Positions 35,041-43,452 of a stretch of DNA of 64,000 bases are shown piece by piece. A program made the position numbers and the translations under genes. The DNA comes from an uncultured Dorea sp. (GTDB lineage: Bacteria; Bacillota; Clostridia; Lachnospirales; Lachnospiraceae): positions 14,543-78,542 of the forward strand of contig CAJUAM010000011.1 in the NCBI GenBank assembly GCA_910584615.1, written 5' to 3'. Numbering within the stretch: the stretch's first letter is position 1; each line of letters starts with the position of its first letter. The notes beneath the pieces were generated by a model, which saw nothing but the letters and a program-made list of their open reading frames with translations, ran no database searches and was not told the origin of the DNA.

Positions 35041-35937
35041 TTATTTTCCGCATTTTGAACATGCCCGCTTTCCCGCTGCTTCTGAAAGAGAAACCGCGTA
35101 AACTGTACGTTTCAGTCCGCTGCATGACAAAGAACTATGATAACGATCCCCCGTATCAGTAATATAAAGTCCGCCGCCTGCCAGACTGCTGCACCGTTCG
35201 CATGCATGGTATTTACCGCCGTTCTTATTTCGAAGCCTCTTCACTTCTTCTGACTGTACCATACGTATAGATAAATCAAGATGTGTACAGTGATAGTTCC
35301 GATGATATACAAGTCCTGTTTCTGTTATGTATACAATCTTCTCATCCTTTGTTCCGAATCCGCCTTTCTGATATCCATTCCACACCTTGATCTGCATCCT
35401 ATCTTCAAGGGTAAGCACTGCGATATGAAACACCGGCACTGGTATACGTATCTTATACTTTACTGACAATTCCCCAATTCCGGTAACCAGTGATACTCTG
35501 GATGCACTGCAGTCTATCCCGCTGCTCCCGCCCACAATAATACTGCGTTCTAAACGGTTTGCTCCGATTGCATTTACCACATCCGATTTTATTGCAGCAG
35601 GTGAAATCACTGCCGTTACACATGCCTCCTGCGCTGCTGTCTTTCCCGCATACTGAAGCCCTGAACGAACCGCTGTCTGGACTGCCATAATCTCCATAAG
35701 ATATAAAAGACATATCACAGCAAAGAAAAATAGTGGAACCGCCATAGAAGCCTCTACAGTAATGCTTCCTTTTTTGGAGGTGAAGACAGATGCCCTCTTG
35801 GAGCATATGAGACTGGTATTTCGTGTGGGGAGTATACCATTAAATATCAAACGAATCGTTCTCCTTTCTTCATAGATTTTTTTGGGGATGTATAAAATGT
35901 TGATAATAAAAAGAGTTTTTGAACTCCAAAAGGACAT
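35041..35937 (-). CDS. TadE-like pseudopilin with duplicated His/Cys C-domain
   Basis: 298 residues. A long leader of about 57 residues ends in a prepilin site: Gly, then SITVEASMAVPLFFF with Glu at +5 and a membrane helix. The middle is a TadE-like outside domain. The C-terminus holds two related modules, about 198-248 and 254-297, each with (V/L)YIT(E/D)TG, a YHxxxxC motif and a closing CxxC (CERC, CSKC), probably metal- or disulfide-stabilised. ATG 35937 lies nine bases after GGAGG, but both are inside a 28-bp inverted repeat whose other copy codes residues around 46-54; a start at TTG (residue 30) behind AAGGAG is an alternative. Confidence 0.75.
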   Translation of the reverse strand: MSFWSSKTLFIINILYIPKKIYEERRTIRLIFNGILPTRNTSLICSKRASVFTSKKGSITVEASMAVPLFFFAVICLLYLMEIMAVQTAVRSGLQYAGKTAAQEACVTAVISPAAIKSDVVNAIGANRLERSIIVGGSSGIDCSASRVSLVTGIGELSVKYKIRIPVPVFHIAVLTLEDRMQIKVWNGYQKGGFGTKDEKIVYITETGLVYHRNYHCTHLDLSIRMVQSEEVKRLRNKNGGKYHACERCSSLAGGGLYITDTGDRYHSSLSCSGLKRTVYAVSLSEAAGKRACSKCGK

Positions 35938-35951
35938 CTGTCTTCACCTCC
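35776..35951. repeat. 28-bp inverted repeat over the pilus gene start
   Basis: Arms 35776-35803 and 35924-35951 match at 26 of 28 positions when one is reversed, with 120 bp between. One arm contains the GGAGG and ATG of the TadE-like gene; the other codes the residues just before the KKG/SITVE prepilin site. In mRNA the arms would form a long stem sequestering the ribosome site. As DNA, the arrangement is that of an invertible segment. In the opposite orientation the frame from the ATG stops after six codons (TGA). Confidence 0.9.
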
Positions 35952-35967
35952 TTCTTCCTCAATTTCG

Positions 35968-37332
35968 CTAATTATATCCGAAATAAGTCTTAAAAACATA
36001 CGTGATTTTACGCCGCAGCCGTACGGTACTTTTCACTTCCATTCTGCTGACACAGCAATCTGCTTTTAAAAATCCTGCTCCGTGTACCTTCTTTAAATTC
36101 TGCTCAATCATATCCAGTGCACGCATACTTGTATTTTCTTTTTTTTCCAAGAATAAAAGCATTCTTAAATATTCCTTGTACGCAAGTCCATCTATGCAGT
36201 CACGCCCATCACTTACATCACCGCTTTCTCCGAGTTTCATAAGTCCGGCAAGTGACAACTGCCAGCTTTCCTCCGTCTTTACAAGAGGCACTCTGCTTCC
36301 ATTCAAAAGTGATCTCAAATCTACAATGGACTCTCCAAATGCCCATACAAGAAGTATGACCTGTGCCGCAGCTTCTGAAAGAGCCGGCAATGCCGCCAGC
36401 GCACACAAAGTTAACGCCAATCCTTCAGCCTCTGCACGCTTTGCGGCACTATTCTGAAGGAATAAGTAGTTAGACGCGAAGCGCAGCAGTATCAGCTTTT
36501 TCGCAACGGTCTCAAGATTCTCCCTATCGCTTCCTTTACCGGCACAGATATATTCCAGTTCATAATCCAAGGCACCTTTTGGTTCCTCATCTGTCGCCAT
36601 AGAAAAATGTTCCAGCAGATATTCTCCAAACATTAGCGAAGATAGTGTGCTGCTGCCCGCCTCCGCCTCTGAAAAATCACCATATCCTTTATTCTTATTT
36701 CTCCTTGTCAGACTTTCATTCAAATCAATCTGCTTCTCAGAAACCTTTTTATGGTCTGGTATAATAAGTTCTAGCAGCGATCTTTTTTTCAACTGTGACA
36801 CATGCGCTATCGGATTATCCTGTTTAGGCAGCTCTCCTTTTGCCTCACCTAAAAGCCCCTCCAGTTCATCTTCTTTTTTACGGCTTTCTCTCTCATAATC
36901 ACTTGCTCTTTCTTCTTGCACTTTCCATGTATCTGTCATCGAAAGCTTATCTTTTAGACGGTTAAATCCATATTTATGCTCCATATAATATGTTACCTGT
37001 TCATAGAATGCTTCTGCACCGTTATCAGTCAAAAATTGGATCCTCTGGATGCTGTTTTTCATATTGCCTGCGCCAAAATATTCTAATCGTTTCTCTATCA
37101 GTTTCTCAGAATATTTCCCACTCTCATACGTTCCTTCCAGCGCAAAGATATCATAATATTCCAATAGATCCTTCTGGTATTCAGCAAAAACTGATTCTAC
37201 TGCCCGGTTTACATCCGCCCGCCGGTAGTTTTTTGCCATCTGGATAGATGCGCTCTCCATTATCCCGCCGATAAAAGTTACAAGCAAAATAAAGATAAGG
37301 CTTAAAAATGCTGTCACTTCAGCTTTTTTCAT
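35968..37332 (-). CDS. DUF5702-family Tad-associated protein (TadG-like)
   Basis: 454 residues. An N-terminal membrane helix (VTAFLSLIFILLVTFIGGIM) follows a three-residue basic start; the rest is a large mostly helical extracytoplasmic domain (NYRRADVNRAVESVFAEYQKDLLEYYDIFALEG is the conserved opening). Family members accompany Flp1 and TadE genes in clostridia and are thought to be minor pilus or assembly components. It lies 3 bases after flp1's stop and 30 bases before the TadE-like gene. Confidence 0.8.
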   Translation of the reverse strand: MKKAEVTAFLSLIFILLVTFIGGIMESASIQMAKNYRRADVNRAVESVFAEYQKDLLEYYDIFALEGTYESGKYSEKLIEKRLEYFGAGNMKNSIQRIQFLTDNGAEAFYEQVTYYMEHKYGFNRLKDKLSMTDTWKVQEERASDYERESRKKEDELEGLLGEAKGELPKQDNPIAHVSQLKKRSLLELIIPDHKKVSEKQIDLNESLTRRNKNKGYGDFSEAEAGSSTLSSLMFGEYLLEHFSMATDEEPKGALDYELEYICAGKGSDRENLETVAKKLILLRFASNYLFLQNSAAKRAEAEGLALTLCALAALPALSEAAAQVILLVWAFGESIVDLRSLLNGSRVPLVKTEESWQLSLAGLMKLGESGDVSDGRDCIDGLAYKEYLRMLLFLEKKENTSMRALDMIEQNLKKVHGAGFLKADCCVSRMEVKSTVRLRRKITYVFKTYFGYN

Positions 37333-37335
37333 TTT

Positions 37336-37524
37336 TTAGATTCCTGAACTTTCACTTGTTATTTTCTTGAAAATATTCTGTACCAGACTGGTAAGCTGTG
37401 ACTTAAATATAATAACAAGCCCTATAAGAACCACAAGGATTAAAATAACCTCTACGACTCCTACTCCTTTTTTCTCTGTCAGGATTTCTTTTATCCTGTT
37501 TTTCAAACACCATATTCTATACAT
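37336..37524 (-). CDS. Flp1-like type IVb pilin
   Basis: 62 residues, the probable major pilin. Basic leader, then prepilin site KKG/VGVVEVILILVVLIG with Glu at +5, one hydrophobic helix, and a short polar tail (LVQNIFKKITSESSGI). Matches the Flp1-like family in size and layout. RBS AAGGAGG lies before ATG 37524. It sits between the secretion ATPase/membrane genes and the minor pseudopilins. Confidence 0.9.
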   Translation of the reverse strand: MYRIWCLKNRIKEILTEKKGVGVVEVILILVVLIGLVIIFKSQLTSLVQNIFKKITSESSGI

Positions 37525-37548
37525 ATTGTATCCTCCTTCTTTTTACTG

Positions 37549-38817
37549 CTACATCTGCACAGACATAAAGGCTGGGACTATCACTATGACAAGTACAACA
37601 GCAAGCATAAGGAACATGGGCGCAAGCAGCTTTGTTCCCGCTTCCTCACCAAGTCTCTTTGCCCTTGCTTTCCTCTCCTCAAAAGACTGTATGGCCTCTG
37701 TCTGCAATATCTGATTCATTCCTTTTGTTCCTTTGCGCAGATTCTGCGAAAGCAGTGCCCCCAGTTTTATATACAGCTGAAGATTACATCGTCTGCCAAA
37801 CCGCTCATAACTTTCTGCCTCAGCAATTCCGCTATCCATCTCATTACACGCCTGTCTCATCTCCTCATAAGCATATCTGATTCCCCATATATGTTTTTCT
37901 TCTTCGTAATCTGCCGTGATCTTTTTCCATGCTCTTTTTACTGTCATTCCTGCGCCAAGAAGAAGCGTCAGCTTATTGATGATCTCCGGATAGTCAAGCT
38001 GCATCTGGGTTCTTTTTTTACACAGCTCTTTCTCCTGATTCTGCTTTTCAAGCGCTAACAGAAGCATTCCTATTAATACTGCCATAGCCATTAACACCAT
38101 TCCCCGGCTATCCATCGGAGAAAAAAAGATAAGCGATTCCCCATCCAGCTCCTGCGGCAATGTAAGGACTCTTTCTGTCTGAGTCTCTTTATCTGTTTTT
38201 GAGATTACCTTTTCGATATCCGAAGCACGCTGCTCTCCTTCACTGAGTGTTTTTGGAAATACCATCGCCGTACATTCATACAGCACCTGTTCACTTGGAT
38301 CCTCGCTATACGTCAGCACCCCTTTAAGCGAAACTAAAGTTCCTTCCTGTTGAGTTTCTTCCTGTTGAAGTTCGCCATATATATTCATTACATCATAACG
38401 ATCCAGCTCCCATGAAATCTCTACCGGAGCCCCTTCTATTTTTGTGATCAGATTCATATCTGAGTCAATATGGTCAAGGCTTTTATTTCTTCCGAGTATA
38501 AGTTTGTCCATCTGAGCAATACATCTTTGAAACATACTTTCTAGCTCCTTGCCTGAATACGCCTGCTCAGATACTTGTATCTCTATTTTTTCTCTCTCCC
38601 TCTCGCCTGCCGAAACTTCCAGTTCTTCTGTCCTGCTGCCGGCTCCATAAGAATTCCTTATTAATCCGCTTCCGATCGCAGTTCTGGAGTTTATAAAATC
38701 AACAGTAAACAGTATTGTTCCTCCGCAAAAAATCAAAATAAGCACTAATAATATCAGACCTCTATTTTTACCAGCTTTACGCCAATTGCGTAAGCGGTCA
38801 TGTAAATCAAAAGACAT
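37549..38817 (-). CDS. Tad secretion inner-membrane protein TadC-like
   Basis: 422 residues. A membrane helix at about 20-40, then a roughly 190-residue outside or linker domain not usual in TadC, then a second helix near 230 and a T2SSF domain (KLTLLLGAGMTVKRAWKKI; YAYEEMRQACNEMDSGIAEAESYERFGRRC; RAKRLGEEAGTKLLAPMFLML) ending in a last helix. It pairs with TadB as the platform of the pilus machine. It begins inside the 3' end of tadB (64-base overlap). Confidence 0.85.
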   Translation of the reverse strand: MSFDLHDRLRNWRKAGKNRGLILLVLILIFCGGTILFTVDFINSRTAIGSGLIRNSYGAGSRTEELEVSAGEREREKIEIQVSEQAYSGKELESMFQRCIAQMDKLILGRNKSLDHIDSDMNLITKIEGAPVEISWELDRYDVMNIYGELQQEETQQEGTLVSLKGVLTYSEDPSEQVLYECTAMVFPKTLSEGEQRASDIEKVISKTDKETQTERVLTLPQELDGESLIFFSPMDSRGMVLMAMAVLIGMLLLALEKQNQEKELCKKRTQMQLDYPEIINKLTLLLGAGMTVKRAWKKITADYEEEKHIWGIRYAYEEMRQACNEMDSGIAEAESYERFGRRCNLQLYIKLGALLSQNLRKGTKGMNQILQTEAIQSFEERKARAKRLGEEAGTKLLAPMFLMLAVVLVIVIVPAFMSVQM

Positions 38818-39542
38818 ATACTCATCACTCCCGTTCCAATCATATTTCCATAAAGGCAGTCCATAAATTCCGGAAAACTAAGCATCATATAACCAATGAT
38901 TGCATACGGGATTACTGCCATTACTTTAAATTCATACCGCTTTGCCGCAAGAAGTGTATCTATCTCCCGTCTGACATCTATCTTATCTCCAATCTGGTTC
39001 ACCGTATTTTGAATAATTACTATCATATCACCTCCGCTCCGCTTTGCCGCGGCAAATACATTTGCAAAGTTGCGTACATCTTCTAACCGAATCCTTTTTG
39101 CAAAATCTTCAAAAATACGCTCTGCCGGCACCTTAATATATACCTGCTGTATCATAAAGTTTAATTCTTTGCAGATCATCTCATCTTCCGGGTACATAAG
39201 AAGCATTTCTTTCCGCGTTTCCTTTAATGCATTCTCTACGGAATAACCCGTTTGCAGGGATGCGGCCATACTTTGGATGGCTTCTTTAAACTGCGCCAAA
39301 AACTCACTTTTCCTTTTCTCCATGCACTCTCTTTCCAAATTCCGGTAGTACCATACTCCCAAAGGCCAACAAATGATAAGCGGCCAGGTTGAACGATAAT
39401 AAACCCATACTGTCAGAACCAGAATTCCCAATACTTTACAAAATATCAATACCTTTTGCCGTTTCTTTATAGCCTGCCGCCAACAGTTTTCCTGTGTGCG
39501 TAAGCCCATGAATCTTTTTCCAAACTCCCTGAATCTTTCCAT
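38754..39542 (-). CDS. Tad secretion inner-membrane protein TadB-like
   Basis: About 262 residues. Two membrane segments near 30-65, a T2SSF domain (FKEAIQSMAASLQTGYSVENALKETRKEM; LRLEDVRNFANVFAAAKRSGGDMIVIIQNT; INTLLAAKRYEFKVMAVIPYAIIGYM-like region) and a C-terminal helix pair. ATG 39542 with GGGAG six bases ahead is chosen. The gene then overlaps the end of the ATPase gene by 107 bases, which is long for this locus type and suggests tight translational coupling. A start at 39509 would shorten the overlap but lacks a spaced site. Confidence 0.85.
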   Translation of the reverse strand: MERFREFGKRFMGLRTQENCWRQAIKKRQKVLIFCKVLGILVLTVWVYYRSTWPLIICWPLGVWYYRNLERECMEKRKSEFLAQFKEAIQSMAASLQTGYSVENALKETRKEMLLMYPEDEMICKELNFMIQQVYIKVPAERIFEDFAKRIRLEDVRNFANVFAAAKRSGGDMIVIIQNTVNQIGDKIDVRREIDTLLAAKRYEFKVMAVIPYAIIGYMMLSFPEFMDCLYGNMIGTGVMSICLLIYMTAYAIGVKLVKIEV

Positions 39543-40668
39543 TCTTTTCTCCCGTTTCCTCAAAACGATAGATTGGCTGAAGAAGAATCTCTCCGTCCTG
39601 ATAGTCTAAAATTTCCGTTACCTCCAGCACCTTTCTGCTTCTATCCCTAAGTCTTCCTAAATGAACGATCAGATCAATACCAGAAGCAATCTGTTTGCGG
39701 ATCGCCGGAAGCGGAAGCTCCATTCCCATAAGTACCATTGTTTCTATACGGCTCAGCATATCTTTCGGACTATTGGCATGCCCAGTGCTGAGACTTCCGT
39801 CATGGCCTGTATTAAGCGCCTGCAGCATATCGATCGCCTCCGCCGAACGCACCTCTCCGACGATGATCCTTGTCGGCCGCATACGCAGAGCTGACTTAAT
39901 CAGATCCCGTATCGTAACTTCCCCGGTTCCCTCCGCATTGGCATTTCTGGCTTCTAGACTTACCAGATTCGCAACGCCTAATATCTTAAGCTCTGCATTA
40001 TCTTCAATGGTAATAATTCTCTCATCTTTTGGAATATACTGCGAAAGTGCATTTAAGAATGTGGTTTTCCCTGAGCCGGTTCCACCACTAATGAAAATAT
40101 TGTAGCCAGCTGTCACATAGATTGCTAAGATTCCGGCAACTTCTTTGCTGAGTGAATTCCATGAAATAAGCTGCTCCATTGTAAAAGCTTCTTTCGGAAA
40201 TTTTCGGATTGTGACAATTGGTCCATTTAATGCCACTGGATCCAGAATAACATTCACTCTTGATCCGTCTGACAGTCTGGCATCCACAATCGGAGAGGCT
40301 TCATTCACCAGGCGATTTGACCCCGCTGCAATCTGCTGAATAACATCCTCTAGTTTTTCTTTCGATAAAAATCTTTTCTCAGACTGATATAATCTGCCGC
40401 CCTTTTCATAAAAAATATTCTGCGTACCGTTAATCATAACTTCTGTAATCTCTTCATCCTCCAGAAATTCTTGCAGCAGGTCCAATTTACGAAAAGCGTT
40501 GAACAATTCTTTTCCAAGCACGGTTCTATCATTAAGGGATATATATTCCCTCTCTCCAGCTTCTTTTAATACCTGATGTATAATCCTGGTCAGCTCTTCA
40601 TCTTCTACCTCCCGTGTCAAATCCAATTCTTCAAGGATCCTTGCATGGAGCTGCTCCGCTTCAATCAT
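39436..40668 (-). CDS. tadA: Tad pilus secretion ATPase TadA/CpaF
   Basis: 410 residues. N-terminal helical domain, then GGTGSGKTTFLNALSQYI (Walker A) near 196-213, ITIEDNAELK (Asp box), RPTRIIVGEVRSAEAIDMLQALNTGHDGSLST (Walker B and His box). A hexameric ATPase that powers Flp pilus assembly on the cytosolic face. Starts by a 4-base ATGA overlap with the tadZ-like gene. Confidence 0.95.
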   Translation of the reverse strand: MIEAEQLHARILEELDLTREVEDEELTRIIHQVLKEAGEREYISLNDRTVLGKELFNAFRKLDLLQEFLEDEEITEVMINGTQNIFYEKGGRLYQSEKRFLSKEKLEDVIQQIAAGSNRLVNEASPIVDARLSDGSRVNVILDPVALNGPIVTIRKFPKEAFTMEQLISWNSLSKEVAGILAIYVTAGYNIFISGGTGSGKTTFLNALSQYIPKDERIITIEDNAELKILGVANLVSLEARNANAEGTGEVTIRDLIKSALRMRPTRIIVGEVRSAEAIDMLQALNTGHDGSLSTGHANSPKDMLSRIETMVLMGMELPLPAIRKQIASGIDLIVHLGRLRDRSRKVLEVTEILDYQDGEILLQPIYRFEETGEKNGKIQGVWKKIHGLTHTGKLLAAGYKETAKGIDIL

Positions 40669-41579
40669 GCAGTTCCCCCTTTTCGAATGATTTTTTTCAA
40701 TATATCCTCTTGCCCTAAAAGATTCACCTCTTGTTCAAACTGTAAAAGCTTGGCTTTGGAGTATTCATCTTCTAAAACAGGCATATGAATTTCTGTACAA
40801 CTTTTCAAGAGCACATAGAGTTCTGGAATCCCGTCACTAATATCCAAAACCAAAGTTTCATAGATACTCTGCTTTAATATTTTATCCATCAGCCCTACCC
40901 ATTCCGATCCGCGGATTTCTTTCAAATCCTCAGAAACCGCCATGGGAAGTACATAATCAAGATTCCTTTTATGGCACACCAGAGTTGTAAGCATCAATCC
41001 AAGATTTCCCTTTTCCTGTCTGGCATAATAAAGAACATCCGAAAGCGTTTGTCCATTATGTTCAAAATGTCCTCCCAATCCCGCAAAAATTTCCAGGTTC
41101 AGATACAGTACATTTTCTGATTCAGCCAATTCCTCTCCAAGCCTTAATGCATAAATTGTTTTTCCGGCACGGTGTACAGGCGAAAACACTCCGATAATTT
41201 TTTTCTTATTTGCAGAAATCCCCTGCACCATATCTCCCGTGCCAAAAACATCTGCACACTCTCGGATAATACTGCTAAGCATCCGTTCTCCTGACTGGTA
41301 TTTATACAACACAGGAAATTCTGTCTTTTCTTTTAACTTATCTCCTCCGCTTAATATAAATACTTTTTCTGCTTTTACTTTTTCCTGTACTTCCTTTTCG
41401 TACTCCGCTGCCACCAGCAAAATATCTGGACGTATTTCTTTTCCCAGAGCTTCGGCATGACTGATACTGCTGCATACATGAACTTGAAGCATCAACTCCT
41501 TTTTCCTCATAAAAAACATGGCAAGGGCTTTAGCATACTCCTCTTCTGTATCACATACTACAAGATTCTTACTTTTCAC
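40665..41579 (-). CDS. TadZ/CpaE-like P-loop localisation protein
   Basis: 304 residues. N-terminal receiver-like fold without clear phosphorylation site (NLVVCDTEEEYAKALAMFF; PDILLVAAEY), then a MinD/ParA-type domain with a deviant Walker A, FSPVHRAGKTIYALRL, and VLYLNLE / LVLDISDG strands. TadZ proteins place the Tad apparatus in the cell. First gene of the cluster, so the promoter must lie in 41580-41840. Confidence 0.8.
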   Translation of the reverse strand: MKSKNLVVCDTEEEYAKALAMFFMRKKELMLQVHVCSSISHAEALGKEIRPDILLVAAEYEKEVQEKVKAEKVFILSGGDKLKEKTEFPVLYKYQSGERMLSSIIRECADVFGTGDMVQGISANKKKIIGVFSPVHRAGKTIYALRLGEELAESENVLYLNLEIFAGLGGHFEHNGQTLSDVLYYARQEKGNLGLMLTTLVCHKRNLDYVLPMAVSEDLKEIRGSEWVGLMDKILKQSIYETLVLDISDGIPELYVLLKSCTEIHMPVLEDEYSKAKLLQFEQEVNLLGQEDILKKIIRKGGTA

Positions 41580-41842
41580 ATACTATCACTCCTGTTCCTC
41601 ATATTTGGCAATTTTGCTTTTTCTTGTGAATCTTCGCCGATACTGGCTTGAATTCTTTGAATTTCGTGAAACTATCAATAGATAAACAATCAGATACAAG
41701 TCCTTGACTCGACTTGTGAGACCGATTATAGTCTTTCATTCCTCATCTGTCTACTGTTTTTTTCAAAAAGAATAATCTTTGTGAATACTTACTAAATTTC
41801 AAAGGAAAATTTCTCCAATTATTCCAATAAGATTTTTTTTAC
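41580..41842 (-). other. Leader region of the Tad operon
   Basis: About 260 bases without a gene. On the minus strand it must hold the Tad promoter. A small hairpin CAAGTC/GACTTG is at about 41698-41718. I looked for a c-di-GMP riboswitch core, since this class controls surface structures in clostridia, and do not see one. Confidence 0.4.
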
Positions 41843-41880
41843 TAAAAAGCTGCGGTAAAAACAATATTTCCACCGCAGCT
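41843..41880 (-). terminator. Terminator of the amino-acid ABC operon
   Basis: Perfect 8-bp stem AGCTGCGG/CCGCAGCT with a 17-base loop at 41848-41880; minus-strand tail TTTTTAG. It separates the ABC operon from the Tad operon. Confidence 0.85.
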
Positions 41881-41887
41881 AAAAAAA

Positions 41888-42622
41888 TCATCTCAATTTT
41901 TCTAAAAATCTCTTTGTACGTTCATTTTGGGGACTCAAAAACAATTTTTCTGGTGTGCCTTCTTCTAAAATCACACCATTATCCATAAAAAGAACTCTGT
42001 CAGCTATTTCCTGCGCAAAACGCATCTCATGCGTTACGATCAACATCGTCCGTTTATGTTCTTTTGCCAGCCTTCGGATAATTTCTAAGATACCTGTAAC
42101 CAGCTCTGGATCCAGCGAAGAGGTCGGTTCATCAAACAGCATTATGATCGGATCAACTGCCATAGCCCTTGCTATCCCTACCCTTTGCTGCTGTCCGCCT
42201 GATAACCGGGATGGATATTCATCAACCTTATCTGTAAGACCTACCTGATGAATATATTCCAGCGCTTTTTCCTGTGCTTCCTGCCTATTCATTTTTTGTA
42301 CGGAAGTCATGGGCAGCATCACATTTTGCAATACAGTCTTATTTTTAAAAATATTATAATTCTGAAACACCATGGAGGCCTTCATCCTGAAATTTCTGAT
42401 CTCTTTTTCAGTGCAGACTTCTGCGTCAACTTTTATCCCGTCTATTTCTAATATTCCCTTTTCAGGCTTTTCAATAAAATTAATACACCGCAAAAATGTT
42501 GACTTTCCCATTCCTGACGGTCCGATAACCGCGACAACCTCTCCTTCTTCTGCCGCGAAATCTATCCCTTTTAAAACCTGAAGGTCTCCGAATCTTTTAT
42601 GGAGGTTTTGTATTTTGATCAT
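41888..42622 (-). CDS. Polar amino-acid ABC transporter ATPase
   Basis: 244 residues, GlnQ family. Walker A GPSGMGKSTFLRCIN near 33-47, Q-loop VFQNYNIFKNKT, signature LSGGQQQRVGIARA, Walker B IMLFDEPTSSLDPEL, switch VTHEMRFAQEIADRV. Its ATG overlaps the DUF169 gene stop by four bases, so the two are translationally coupled. Confidence 0.95.
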   Translation of the reverse strand: MIKIQNLHKRFGDLQVLKGIDFAAEEGEVVAVIGPSGMGKSTFLRCINFIEKPEKGILEIDGIKVDAEVCTEKEIRNFRMKASMVFQNYNIFKNKTVLQNVMLPMTSVQKMNRQEAQEKALEYIHQVGLTDKVDEYPSRLSGGQQQRVGIARAMAVDPIIMLFDEPTSSLDPELVTGILEIIRRLAKEHKRTMLIVTHEMRFAQEIADRVLFMDNGVILEEGTPEKLFLSPQNERTKRFLEKLR

Positions 42623-43443
42623 TCTGTCTCCCTAACTCTCAATTGCTCGTATCTCTGCGGATTTACATATGCCTTTCCCTCTTTACCATAATGAAGATCA
42701 TCATCAATCAGAACACCAAGCTCATCCGGTCTTTGGATCCGCTGCCTGATCGCTTTTTTTCTCTCCGGATATTCGATATAATTCAGTGTTTCAATAATAC
42801 CTTCAGTCAATGGCGAAAGCTGCTGAATAGGAATCCCTACACCCATCTCGTCATCCTGCCAGCCGCACATCTTTCGGGTTCCGGCACACAGAACCGAGAA
42901 ATTCAAATCATTTTTTTCAAACGGACTAGCTGTCAAATCCGCACAAACCCCCTGATTCCCAGCCATACATAAGTGCTTAGGAATGCCGTATTTATAAGAA
43001 TAACCTTCTACAACCCTCATGAGCTGATACGCATTCACCATAAACAATGCAACATCCGCCTCCTCCATCTCCTCTAGCGGACCAGCCTCAATACCATATA
43101 TCCTCTGCCTGATGCGAGAAATATCTTTAGTAACTGCCTTTGCCACTGCTCTGCTTTCATATAATTTAATGCTGTAATAACGCTCCCCAGACTCCACACA
43201 TTCCATTTCTTTATCTAATCCCAGCGCTTCCAGAGCACACCTGCACGCAAAGTTTTCTGAAAAAGCCTTAAAATGTCCACCAGCCATAGCTTTTTGAATC
43301 ATCATGCAATAGCTGGTTTTTTTCCCATATTCTTCAATATCTAAGCTTTCATATTCTGTTTTAAAATATAAAAATCTAACACCAACAATTTTTCGTTTTA
43401 ACCCTAACGCTTTATCCAGACGTTCAACATCATATTTTTTCAT
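42619..43443 (-). CDS. DUF169-family protein in an ABC transporter operon
   Basis: 274 residues, apparently cytosolic, no signal or membrane segment. The DUF169 pattern is recognised from IVGVRFLY near the start, YCMMIQKAMAGGHFKAFSENFACRCALEALGL with Cys46, Cys67 and Cys69, HLCMAGNQGVCADLTASPF and a late GTRKMCGW. The repeated Cys suggest binding of a metal, Fe-S cluster or thiol ligand. No activity of the family is known to me. It sits between permease (9 bases upstream) and ATPase (4-base overlap), an unusual place for an unrelated gene, so a link to the transported substrate is likely. Confidence 0.75.
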   Translation of the reverse strand: MKKYDVERLDKALGLKRKIVGVRFLYFKTEYESLDIEEYGKKTSYCMMIQKAMAGGHFKAFSENFACRCALEALGLDKEMECVESGERYYSIKLYESRAVAKAVTKDISRIRQRIYGIEAGPLEEMEEADVALFMVNAYQLMRVVEGYSYKYGIPKHLCMAGNQGVCADLTASPFEKNDLNFSVLCAGTRKMCGWQDDEMGVGIPIQQLSPLTEGIIETLNYIEYPERKKAIRQRIQRPDELGVLIDDDLHYGKEGKAYVNPQRYEQLRVRETE

Positions 43444-43452
43444 CCAATACTC

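Noticed and set aside
35968..36001. Type IV prepilin site in the DUF5702 protein
   Set aside because: Its N-terminus lacks the Gly and the Glu at +5, so it is probably anchored by an uncleaved helix.
41580..41842. c-di-GMP riboswitch upstream of the Tad operon
   Set aside because: The conserved aptamer core is not visible on the minus strand; only a small hairpin is present.
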